64,000 bases of DNA from Mytilus trossulus (Eukaryota; Mollusca; Bivalvia; Mytilida; Mytilidae). The position numbers and the translations under genes are program-made. The stretch spans positions 2,604,001-2,668,000 of the forward strand of contig NC_086373.1 in the NCBI RefSeq assembly GCF_036588685.1, in the 5' to 3' direction. Within the stretch, counting starts at the first letter, position 1. Each line of letters begins with the position of its first letter. The notes under the pieces were generated by a model. That model was not told the DNA's origin, made no database searches, and worked only from the letters and a program-made list of their open reading frames with translations. This document shows, piece by piece, positions 10,735 through 20,373 of the stretch.

Positions 10735-11135
10735 CAAAACCAGGTTCAACCCACCATTTTTACCTTTAAAAATGTCCTGTACCAAGCAAGGAATATGGCC
10801 ATTGTTGTATTATTGTTCGTTTTTGTTTGTGTTACATTTTAACGTTGCGTCGTTTGTTTTCTCTTCTTTTCTTTTTTAGTGTAAATTCACATTTCGATAA
10901 GACGTGTCACGGTACCTGTCTATCCTAAATTCATGTATTTGGTTTGGATGTTATATTTGTTTTATTTGTTTTATTTGGGATTTGGTCTGATGCTTGGTCC
11001 GTTTCTGTGTGTGTTACTTTTTAGTGTTGTGTCGTTGTTCTCCTCTTATATTTAATGCGTTTCCCTCGGTTTTAGTTTGTTACCACGGTTTTTGTCCATG
11101 GATTTATGAATTTTGAACAGCGGTATACTACGGTT
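10735..11135 (+). repeat. Dispersed repeat family A-prime, long copy
   Basis: Starts with 'aaccaggttcaacccaccat', continues with 'cctgtaccaagcaaggaata' and a 'tttaatgcgtttccctcgg' block, and ends with 'gaacagcggtatactac'. The same order is found at 61,815-62,085, and pieces at 46,395-46,590 and 49,715-49,880. About 400 bases, non-coding, class unknown. The hydrophobic open frames in this stretch are by-products of its T-richness. Confidence 0.65.
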
Positions 11136-11284
11136 GCCTTTATTTAATTAGATTGACACAACACCACATAGAAAAATAAGGACGTAAACAAAACGAACCC
11201 CACCAAAAACTGAAGGTGCTCTTGAAGGGTAATCAGATCCTGGTCCACATGTGGTGCTGCTCATGTTATTGCAAACCCGGTAAA

Positions 11285-11400
11285 TAGTATAATACGGTAG
11301 GTTACATTCATGAAATTGGAAGGGGATTGTAGTTACGACGTAAAAAACATATCCGAGATCATATGTGAAACGGTAATTCCATTACGGTCAACCTACTCGT
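11285..11400 (-). pseudogene. Fragment of Penelope-like reverse transcriptase C-terminus
   Basis: On the minus strand this reproduces the end of the coding remnant at 7,200-7,320: 'gagt.ggttgaccgtaatgga', the stop region and 'actacaatccccttcc' after it. It is a short fragment of the same subfamily in the opposite orientation. Confidence 0.75.
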
Positions 11401-12164
11401 TCAAACGTGACAAATATAGAAAACGATAGAGACATCTTCAATAGGCAACACAAAAGGAGTGGTAGCTGCGAGCAAAAGACCAAATTATTAAGACCAAAGA
11501 ATAAAATTAAAAAAGATAACTTTGAAACATATCACGTTGTTTTTAAAATGGAAAAGGTCAGGCCTTGCGGTCATAAAACTTTTGAGTCTGTTTTTTGTAC
11601 TCATACTCCAAAATCAACCAATCAAAATGCTGGATCTCTTGTTTCGAGCATGATTTTTGTGCTCCGAACACTGAGCAAAGTTTTATGACTTCAACCCATG
11701 AAAAACTCCTAAAGTTGCTTTATTATAGCAGTTGGAAGTTGGCTTTTGGCTAGCAGTTGCCTTATGCCAAGTTAAACCACAACTGACACAATGCAATACG
11801 CACGCTCTTTTATACTTATATTTCGACTAGAAAATGACGTTTCGACTCGAAAGACTTTGACACGTTTAACAACAATCGATACTTGCTTTACGGTAATTGT
11901 ACTGGAATAACAAAGTTGACCGTTCAATGTAAACAATGGTACAAAATTGATTGACCAGGTATCCCTACGAAGCAATAATAAAAGTGCATGATATAGAAAT
12001 AATGTTACATGTAAAATCATCTTAACAATGAAGTTTCAAATCACGAAAATAATCAGAAAGATACATAACAGGTAAGAGCATGCTTTAACTTTTAACTTTT
12101 ACGTTGCATTTGACGCCCATAATTACTTGAAGGTTATCTGTTTTTAACAGTTTTTATGCATATG
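11401..12164. other. Non-coding stretch upstream of the BEL/Pao element
   Basis: Two open frames of 82-93 codons lack similarity to anything I know. Part of the sequence (about 11,170-11,240, just upstream) resembles the short repeat at 21,079-21,267. Nothing else supported. Confidence 0.35.
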
Positions 12165-12289
12165 ATTATTGTTGGAAATCACGCACAGAAGAGAACGTTA
12201 ACGTAACGCGGCTTTATTGTATATCCAACGTCGTGTTCTTATGACGTTAAATATTGAAAACAACACGTTATTAATTTCTTTCTATTGTC

Positions 12290-13345
12290 AACAAGATGCG
12301 GGAATTTCAACAATAATTGGAACCGATTTCTGGTAAAAACTTTCCGGAACCAAGGAGTTGACTGACTAGATTGTTTTCTGTTCCAGTACTCCGATATTGT
12401 CGCCTTCTTTATTAAGCCCATATTTAAAATAACCGCAACAAAGGCTTTAAACTCTATTAATGTTAACTTTCCTTTCTTATGCCAATCATGAACCCTGGAG
12501 TTATTGCTGATGTTGTGTTGATTTCTTGTTATAAAGTTTCTAGCGTACCTGGATATAAAAAATAATGAGTTTTTTTTTATATTCTTGACAATCGTATAAT
12601 AATCATTAAATGTATTAAATTGTAGTTTAAATTTACACACTTGTAAAAAAAAATGTTTGTGTCCGGGTTTTTTTTCCAGTTCTCTTTTTTGTGGTGAAAT
12701 AAGAAGGGACAAACTAAAAGATGCGTAAACACAGGCATGTTCCGTCAAAAACAATATTTCATATCATATCATCTATAATTAAGCTCAATAATCTTTTCGA
12801 CGATGCAATACTGGACAATGTGTTCTCCCACGATAAATACAAAATTAATTTTATAATGAAATCGAGTGCATAGCACTATAGCGCCGTTTCGTGTGTTTTG
12901 CTTTTTTTTCTTCTTTTTGTCCTCTTGTATATCAAAGTGACCCTTTATTTAACTGTTCGACCTTTTCTAACGTATGCCGCTTTGATCTTGAACATTAGAA
13001 ACAGTTTTTCAGTTTTTGCTTTGAAATTTATTCCGTGCATTGCGTCATTTCAAAGGAACTTAGGGCTTTTGGATTGAGAGTTGTCTCATTGGCACTCATA
13101 CCACATCTTCCTATATCTACTTACACAAACATACCTGTTTGTTTCTAGGACAAACTTCTTCATTAAATCCATTGTATCAAATAAGCATAAAATATGCAAT
13201 GGGTCTGGAATTTCGTGGCGGCATTCTTTTAGGTCCAACATTTTGATCAAATTCTGTGTGATCCCGAATTTCAGGAGGATATATTCGAAACCAGGGATTA
13301 GGATCAGCCATAATTCGAAAGATGCGTTAATGGCTGACGGCATAA
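12290..13345 (-). pseudogene. piggyBac transposase remnant, N-terminal part, interrupted
   Basis: The minus strand carries 'PDPLHILCLFDTMDLM' and 'ETNRY' (13,343-13,130), and then, after about 580 bases of other sequence, 'RNFITRNQHN', 'FKAFVAVILNMGLIKKATI', 'EYWNRK' and 'WFRKVFTRNRFQLLLKFPH' (12,560-12,300). These are landmarks of the DDE_Tnp_1_7 (piggyBac) family up to about one third of the protein; the catalytic aspartate region is missing. The break falls exactly inside the ETNRYA-RNF segment, with short similar sequence ('acctg') on both sides, so another repeat was inserted there. The remnant ends near a TTAA (12,247-12,250) inside the split BEL/Pao LTR; TTAA is the piggyBac target. 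Confidence 0.8.
13070..13120 (-). repeat. Short copy of dispersed repeat family B
   Basis: Read on the minus strand, 'agatataggaagatgtggta' followed by 'tgagtgccaatgagacaact' is the start of the family seen at 18,962, 25,013 and 36,510. It marks one edge of the insertion that interrupts the piggyBac remnant. Confidence 0.7.
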
Positions 13346-13499
13346 GATCAATAACGTCATTTATTGAATATCGTACTTTTTGGCGTATTTTTCATTTTTT
13401 TGCATCTCTAAAAAAATCTATTATATTTTATATAAACCTTTCTTTGTTAAGGTATTTTGTTCCTATTTGATTAATTTCTACATTTTATATCTAATATAT

Positions 13500-14790
13500 T
13501 TACATTTTTAATTGCATTTTTATATATATAAAGTAATCCGCAACTTGAAAAGTATATACTTATTTTTTAAGTACACTCCCTAGATGATAAGTTAAGGAAA
13601 GAAAGATTAAAATGCATACCGCAAAAGTGCTGGGGAAAAAAGAGTGAATTTAAGACTTAATATATATAAAACTTACTTCCATAATGTTTATAAAGGAATC
13701 CACCTGATTTAATTTTATAATTTTCAAGAAAAAAGGCTCGATTTCCGTACTTTTCAATATTAGAAAATAACGCGCTAAAATTTAGAGACGATAGACTTAA
13801 TTGAAGCGCAAAAACGGCGACGTCGTAGTACATTACGTATTTCATAACACCATTTGAATCGGCCGATGAATCGGCCCTTTGGCACTGAAAGGAGTACGAC
13901 TTTGGGCCGATGATCTGCCCTGTGGCACAGAACTCGTTAAACCTGGTTCTATAGCGCTAACCCTCTCTCTTTAATAACAGTCTCATCAAATTCCGTTATA
14001 TTTACATGATGCGTTAAATAAACAGTCACAATTAATAAAATAGTCAAAATATGGGTACATCAGTCATCATTGCATAACAATTTTAAAAGGGACAATTTAA
14101 CATCTATCTACGAACACATGGATTGACTTGAGTGTCTGACGTCACAAAATTTGTATACGTCACATAAATTTATCGTTCAATGTGCATACAAACAGTTTTA
14201 AAATTTACATAGGCAATGTAAGCATACAGGGTTGAAAAAATCAAAAGTATGTTAGAATAAAATACAGAAATAGATCAAGATTCAAACTAGTCCAAAAGTT
14301 ATAGGTAGAATTTATGAGAATCCAAAAATAGTTAATTCCACTACGCGATTGAATGATTTTGACGTTTGTGGTTCAACGTATATAGTAATTCATAATAGAA
14401 ATATATCTTAATGACATATAATAGACCAAAATAATACTGACGGGATCTTTTTAAAGTACAGAGTCACGTAATAAGAACAAAAGAAATACAAAGAGTCGCA
14501 TATACAAAACAAACCACCAAAAAATGAAAGCCGCCAATACACACACATTGACGAGATGTATAAGTACCGAGCCACGTCAAACGGATATCACATAAAACAA
14601 TTCAACAGTAAAAGTAATATTAATAATAGAACAAAGACCAATGAAAGAACAGTAAAACAAGTTGTTAAGATGATAAACAACATCAGTACGCAGAATCTAT
14701 ACATCAAGACCATCGTGTATTATTTGAGAAGTTGATACGGAATATTTATCAACAAGGTCTTGGTACCTTCCGATGAACTTTTTTAGAAAA
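13500..14790. other. Rest of the sequence inserted in the BEL/Pao 5' LTR
   Basis: Non-coding, AT-rich. The stretch 13,850-13,930 contains two near copies of 'cggccgatga(a)tcggccc/tctgcc', with a simple hairpin character. No terminal inverted repeat matching the piggyBac side was found, so the full insertion is not resolved into its parts. Confidence 0.4.
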
Positions 14791-14834
14791 TGGACGAGAC
14801 AATTCATACAGTTTAGACGTCTTTCTTACTATGT

Positions 14835-15786
14835 ATGCAGTTTAGTAAAACCACTTTACGATATTGGTACCGTGACCAGAAGAAGATGACTACAAAGCTT
14901 AAATCTATTCAAGCGGAACACAATAGTGCAGTTTCTAGGATTTTAAGAAGATTTGAGGAGAGAAGTGAAACAGAAGAAAAACCGGAAGAGAACGAGCAGG
15001 AAACAATTCTGGATACATTAAAGGAAAAGCAAGATATTCTGAAGGATTTGGATAAGAACATTTTAGATAGTGTACAAGAGGAGGATATAGAGAAAGAGAT
15101 ACTTGACACAGATGAGTATAAATTTGATTTAGAAACGAAAATACGCAAAATTCGTAAATTTATTCAAGCTCAAACATCAAATTTAAATGCAGCCGATAGA
15201 AATTTTTCGCCGCACAATGAGACACAGCAACCCATTCCGAATCTTGGCCCCGTATATAACATAAGAGATGACTCACAAAATACTGGCCTCAATTTCACGT
15301 CTTTACGTTCAAATTCAAGCGTCAATAGCAGCAACTTTCATAAACTACCGAAATTGAATTAACCTACATTTGATGGAAACGTACTTGAATGGCAATCCTT
15401 TTTGGGATTCTTTTGATTCTGCAATTCACAACAACAACACTCTAACCGACGTTCAAAAGTTTAATTACCTAAAGTCTTTACTAGAGGGAGAAGCATCATA
15501 TACCATTGCCGGATTTGCTGTTACGCACACAAACTTGAACAAAGCTATTGAACTCATACATGAAAGATTCGGACAAAAACATAAGATCATTCAATCGTAC
15601 ATGCAAGCACTTCTAGACATACCCGCACCAAATCTAAATCCAACTGCAAGAAATTTGATAGACGTCACCACACAAGCCTATGCAACAACGACCATGATAA
15701 AGAAACTACAAGTACAAGTAGTACAAGTACAATACACAAACACAACGCGGAGGAATCTGAGACTTCTGTTTTATATTCATCTTTAA
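14835..15786 (+). pseudogene. BEL/Pao gag (DUF1759) with in-frame stop
   Basis: The N-terminal 175 codons are acidic and predicted coiled coil (long E/K-rich stretches, residues 20-120). A TAA at 15,359-15,361 interrupts the conserved 'LPKLN-PTFDGNVLEWQSF' junction that opens DUF1759; the reading frame is the same on both sides, so a single base change explains the stop. The domain continues with 'LTDVQKFNYLKSLLEGEA' and 'ERFGQKHKIIQSYM', then loses the frame at about 15,670 in a 'gtacaagta' repeat. The capsid-like gag would coat the element RNA in the cytoplasm. It sits directly after the 5' LTR and primer-binding region. Confidence 0.85.
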
Positions 15787-15869
15787 ATTGTGATCGCCCA
15801 AATGTTTTATTAAATACCGCAATAGCACCACTAAGCCACAAATAACAAACGATTGATGCAAAGATCATT

Positions 15870-16311
15870 TTTTTAACGAAGGTGCCACAAGATCATTTAT
15901 TGCAAGACATTTAGCAGAGAAATTGGAGTTAAAACCCACAGGAAGTGAAGCAATTACGCTATCTAGATTTGGAGACAATAATGAGAACAACTCTATTGAA
16001 CAGTTAAACACAGCAACAGTGAAGATACAAACAATTATGGCCAAGAAATACCAGTCGATGTATTGATTGTACCTAAAATATCCGCACCATTTACGACTAA
16101 CTTTGAAACAGCAAAAAAGTTGCCTTATTTGCAAAACTTAAGATTAGCACACACCGTAACTGAGGATTCAGCATTTGAAATTGGACTGCTTGTTGGAGCT
16201 GACCAATACTGGGATATTGTCGAAGATGAGATCATTAGAGGCGAGGGACTAACAGCAGTTAAGTCAAGACTAGGATACTTACTCTCAGGACCACTCAAAA
16301 GAACCAGATAA
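15870..16311 (+). pseudogene. BEL/Pao aspartic protease (DUF1758) remnant
   Basis: A frame starting at about 15,870 reads 'FFNEGATRSFIARHLAEKL', then 'EIPVDVLIVPKISAPF' and 'IGLLVGADQYWDIVEDEI', ending at 'GYLLSGPLKR' and a stop at about 16,309. This is the DUF1758 retropepsin that separates gag from reverse transcriptase in Pao elements. The catalytic motif is normally D-E-G-A-T; here the first residue is N, which removes the catalytic aspartate. The frame is shifted relative to gag. Everything downstream of the protease up to the 3' LTR is deleted. Confidence 0.85.
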
Positions 16312-17171
16312 ACCAACGAAACACACTTAAGTACTACAAATTAGGAAGAAACAGAAGAGACGCACACTACCGATGATAAAACAGAGAGAAATACTATTAA
16401 CATTGAACATTTTTTTACAATTATGGTCACTTCAAGAACAAACAAAGAACCACTGGTCCGTTGAAAGTAAATGAAACAGACAAATCATCTTTAATGAGGA
16501 CAAGATGATTCACAAGGAATGGGAAAATCAAAATCTCAGTTCAAATGGTTTGAATCATATAAGGAATAAGATTACAGGGAGAAACTTACAAGAAAAAAGA
16601 ACGTGAAATAAATGTGACACCGTATTATAACAAACTGTGGTAAAAGTTTTAATTTTAAAGATGGACTTTAAAGTTAATTTTATTTTACATTTTCACTTTT
16701 CAGGCCTGAGAATGTTGGAAATCACGCACAGAAGAGAACTTTTACGTAACGCGGCTTTATTGTATATCCAACGTCGTGTTCTTATTACGTTAATCTGGTA
16801 CTTAAGTCATCAATACAAATTCATACAGTTTAGACGTCGTTCTTACTATATAAGCAGTTTTTAGTAAAACCACTTTACGATAATTATATATTTATGAATA
16901 TTATTAAAAAGAAAACTTGGTGGCTAAAAGTTAAAGAACGGTAGAGTTAAGAAACGCTAAAACGTTACATTGCCCCCTTGCCAAAAAAATATGATCAAAC
17001 ATGATAAAAAAAATTAAACACAATAAAAACATGATATAAGTACATAAATCAAATATAAAATACAACAATCAATAATAAATTTCAAATGTCCATTCTATAA
17101 TCTGAAATCCTGAATGTCTCTACTTCATCTCTGGTTAAAATCCACCCCAACCCCCAATGTCTATCTTCCGG

Positions 17172-18200
17172 TTAAACCAACTGAAACATAATTTTCATCT
17201 CCACACTCTGTGTTGACTTGTCCTTTGTAGTAGTTTCTGTTTGCGTCTCTTTCTCTGAATTTTCGGGCACCTGGATGACATCTTCTTCAGATGTTTCCTC
17301 TTCTGTGTCGCCTCCCTCTATCACTACCACTATTGTCTCCGTATACTCTCCATTCTCTACCGACTCTGCCACATATATTGGCAATGTTTTTTCTTCAATG
17401 GGTGGTGAAGGCGGCCTAAAGCTTTTTGAACAAGTAGGATCGGGCATCCAATAGGCACTTAGTTCACATACTGTTCCATCAGGCAGAATTGCCTTTTCTA
17501 CTTTCTTCACACCACCTATGCCATCATGGATGACGGAGCCTGAATACATTTGGCTGCTTCTTCTTGTCTTTTCTCGAATACATAAAACCCTGGCAGCATC
17601 CTCACAGGTTTGGTATAAAGAGGGTGGTGCCATGAATCTGGTCTTTTCGTCCTTCAAGTCATTTTTTTGGTAGGACGAGATCGTCTATTTCTTTCTTCCA
17701 ACTTTTCTTGCTTTTTGCTTTTTCAGTAGATTTAGGTGTTTCTGTCTTTCTTTTCTTAGGAGTAGTTGGTAGATGGGAAATTGGTCTGACCGGCGATTCA
17801 AAAAGTGCCATCAAATTCTCTGGTAACTGTGGTAAGCTTTCATCGTCATATCTTAATGTGATAGGGACAGGGGACTTTATTGGAGAAAAGTTCATCTTAC
17901 AAGTTCTTTTCTCTTGGGACTTCTCAAATTTCTGGATCAATGGCGCCCTCTTCATTGGTAATACCGGGATGACAAATGTTGGATTGGACTTCGGTTTTTC
18001 ATTGTTTTGTTTTCTTTTCTGCAGCTTTTACTTGTTTTGCATGTTTGGCCTCTCATATTCCTTCATCCTGAAGGCCAGGCTGCTAGAAACCTTATAGGAG
18101 CAGTATTAATATTCGACGGTGGTTTTGGAATGCTTATTCCTCACATATCTCATCATTTTCCTCCTAGACAAATATTCAGCACCACAGTGCCTGCACGTAA
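17172..18200 (-). pseudogene. Zinc-finger-containing protein remnant, unrecognised
   Basis: On the minus strand, starting with ATG at about 18,208, the sequence encodes 'FTCRHCGAEYLSRRKMM' and then 'NKHS', a C2H2-like finger in which the first histidine position is not clear. After stops there is an open frame 17,955-17,659 (basic, K/P-rich, 'TPKKRKTETPKS', a likely nuclear localisation signal). After a frame change at an A7 run (about 17,663) a second frame 17,657-17,172 follows, with 'LPDGTVCELSAYWMPDP' and an acidic, E/T-rich tail. The two frames read as one protein broken by a frameshift. I do not know the family. Being among retroelements, it may be an element-encoded DNA- or RNA-binding protein. 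Confidence 0.4.
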
Positions 18201-18961
18201 ACGTCATCTAAATAAAGAACATTTTATCTTTAGAATAGGAAATGAAAATACAATGTAAAAACCTTTGACCAGGAGGATCCCATCTTGCTTGCTTGTGTTT
18301 TTAATTATTTAAGTTGAATTTTATTTTATATTTGTTTCAGGTACATCTGAGTTAGTTTATGAAATATTCAACGGCATGCAATAATTATCATACCTGTTGT
18401 ATATTAAGACACATAGGGCATTTATTACTCATCTCCCTGTGCACTCCAGCGAGGCAAAACTAGGACACAGACGCAACTTATTGCCTCTAGAGCTTTTCTA
18501 TACCATTTAATGATTACTTCATAAGTTATCTCCATATTGTCAAAGTAAAAGGGTAAAAGGTATATGCTGCAGTTCAATTCTAATTACCAGTTTTCATAAT
18601 ACCAAATGTGTTATGTACACTAATATTGTTATACTTTATAAATATCAATGTTATATGATATTATGATAAGAACATTTTTTTTTTACTGAAAATAGAACTA
18701 AAAAGGGCATTATTAGTTGTTATTGGGTAAATAATATGAAATTAGTTTGAGCTTTTCATGTCTTCCAGGCAACAGTATGCTCAGTGCTTTGATTATTTAT
18801 ATCTTTGTCTTTGATTTGTTTTAAATAACCCAGTTATTTACTTCTCCGTAATAAGGTTTTAAACGGTCGTGATGAACAACCTGTGACCTTGAAGATGGAT
18901 TCTTCTGAATTTTGTAGATCACATCAGACAGAACAGTTACTATTTTAGACATGGCGTTGTC

Positions 18962-19450
18962 AATTTATATAGGAAAATGTGGTGTGAGTGCCAATGAGAC
19001 AACTCTCCATCCAAGTAACAATTTAAAAAGTAAACCATTATAGGTTAAAGTACGGCCTTCAACACGGAGCCTTGGCTCACACCGAACAACAAGCTATAAA
19101 GGGCCCAAAAATTACTAGTGTAAAACCATTCAAACGGGAAAACCAACGGTCTAATCTATATAAACAAAACGAGAAACACGTATATATTACATAAACAAAC
19201 GACAACTACTGTACATCAGATTCCAGACTTAGGACAGGTGCAAAAATTTGCAGCGGGATTAAACGTTTTAATGGATCCAAACCTTTTCCCTTTTTCTGAA
19301 ACAATAGCATAACATCACAACATAGAAAAACACACGATAAAATATCAATTGGCAGACTTAACTCAATCAAAAAACGTATGATTACACAATGAACGAATAA
19401 ATTTGATCTGCGATATCTGAATACAAATACACAGTTAATTAAATATTAGA
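18962..19450 (+). repeat. Dispersed repeat family B, long copy
   Basis: Begins 'atataggaaaatgtggtgtg', continues 'ccaatgagacaactctccat', 'taaagtacggccttcaacac' and 'aacaagctataaagggccc', and then an A-rich tail with 'aggacaggtgcaaaaatttg'. The first 200 bases are nearly identical to 25,013-25,212. The later 'acaggtgcaaaaa' block resembles the tail of the Naiad-type element ('acaggcgcaaaaatgcggc' at 34,150), suggesting a shared origin. Confidence 0.75.
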
Positions 19451-19774
19451 GACAATCATTCATGACCAACAATTTAAGCTAACAAACAAATTCAAACAAA
19501 GCCATAGCAGGACATCACTGAGAAATATTTAACCAATAAAAAAAAAACGGTTTTAAAAATTAATTATAATCTTGATGTTTATACATAGTTATCAAAAGTA
19601 CCAGGATTATAATTTTATACAAATGGAGTAAGAATTATTGAAAAATTGAAGATATTACAAATAATCAAAGCTATTGTACAGTCAAGATCCATATAAATAA
19701 AAAAATAACAAAAAAGCATTATAAACAGTATCAACAGGTCGAATTAACAAGAAAATACGATTTGAGAGTACTCG

Positions 19775-20130
19775 CAGCTTCGTTACATTTGTTGTTTTTA
19801 TAGAGATATTAAGATGATAACACAATATTGACTGCTGTACCCCTATTTTGACATTTTTACTCTTTGAATATGTTTGTTTTGTTCATACATCGTTGACAAT
19901 GTAATGGAATTTGATGCAACTCTCATACAAGTGAGATGTTTAGCTAGCTATAAAACCAGGTTCAATCCACCATTTTCTACATTAGAAAATGCCTGTACCA
20001 AGTCAGGAATATGACAGTTGTTATCCATTCGTTTGATGTGTTTGGATTTTTGATTTTGCCTTTTGATTTTGGATTTCCCTTTTTGAATTTTTCTTGGAGT
20101 TCAGTATTTTTGTGTTTTTACTTTTTACTG
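19775..20130 (+). repeat. Dispersed repeat family A, long copy
   Basis: Contains 'catttgttgtttttatagag', 'gctgtacccctattttgaca', 'atcgttgacaatgtaatgga', 'ataaaaccaggttcaatcc' and the 3' 'gagttcagtatttttgtg' end. It matches 45,370-45,703 and 63,090-63,440 over about 350 bases. Non-coding. Confidence 0.75.
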
Positions 20131-20181
20131 ACAGCTAGTTAAAAGCCAAAACCAATTAATAATAAAAAATCATGCATCAGA

Positions 20182-20239
20182 GACTAAAATCAACTAAAAC
20201 ACATCCCAGGGATTTAGTATTTTAACGTCATTAATAGTC
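20182..20239 (-). promoter_or_regulatory. SECIS-like hairpin after the Naiad-type RT
   Basis: On the minus strand helix I is GACTA (20,239-20,235) with TAGTC (20,186-20,182). Small TTA and TT strands follow, then ATGA (20,231-20,228) opposite TGAT (20,192-20,189). Helix II is TTAAAATAC with GTGTTTTAG (nine pairs, two G-U), and the apical loop begins TAAA. It starts 135 bases after the stop codon. The primary sequence of the helices differs from the hairpins at 8,014-8,076 and 47,533-47,595, while ATGA, 'ATACTAAA' and TGAT are kept: the pattern of a structure under selection rather than of a simple recent copy. Folding was by eye. Confidence 0.65.
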
Positions 20240-20373
20240 AAAGAAGACATGACTTGTGCAATGCCAAAAATAAATGTATCGACAGGTAGTAGGATAGTGA
20301 AGAGCGACTTCTATAGAAATAAAAATTAACGTGCCTGTGTCTCTATACATCTCGCCTCAAAAGATAATGAAAT

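Larger units (their letters stand above)
12165..16887 (+). mobile_element. Internally deleted BEL/Pao retrotransposon with split 5' LTR
   Basis: The right end is a 170-base LTR at 16,713-16,882 (TGTTGGAAATCACG... to ...CTTTACGATA). The first 80 bases of the same LTR are at 12,170-12,250 and the last 65 or so at about 14,798-14,863. The five bases ATTAT precede the left end (12,165-12,169) and follow the right end (16,883-16,887), the size of target duplication expected for BEL/Pao. The best reading is one element whose 5' LTR was later opened by about 2.5 kb of foreign sequence. After the 5' LTR comes 'ttggtaccgtgacc', the likely primer-binding region, then gag and protease. Reverse transcriptase, RNase H and integrase are deleted; only 1.85 kb lies between the LTRs. 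Confidence 0.8.

Noticed and set aside
10507..10879. Overlapping cysteine-rich open frames
   Set aside because: They lie in the T-rich family A-prime repeat and change frame between copies.
12170..12250. Solo LTR fragment reading
   Set aside because: The matching ATTAT at 12,165 and 16,883 and the presence of the LTR remainder at about 14,798 fit a single split element better; kept as an alternative only.
17218..18258. Plus-strand open frames opposite the zinc-finger remnant
   Set aside because: Low-complexity S/V-rich and F-rich complements of the minus-strand coding-like sequence.
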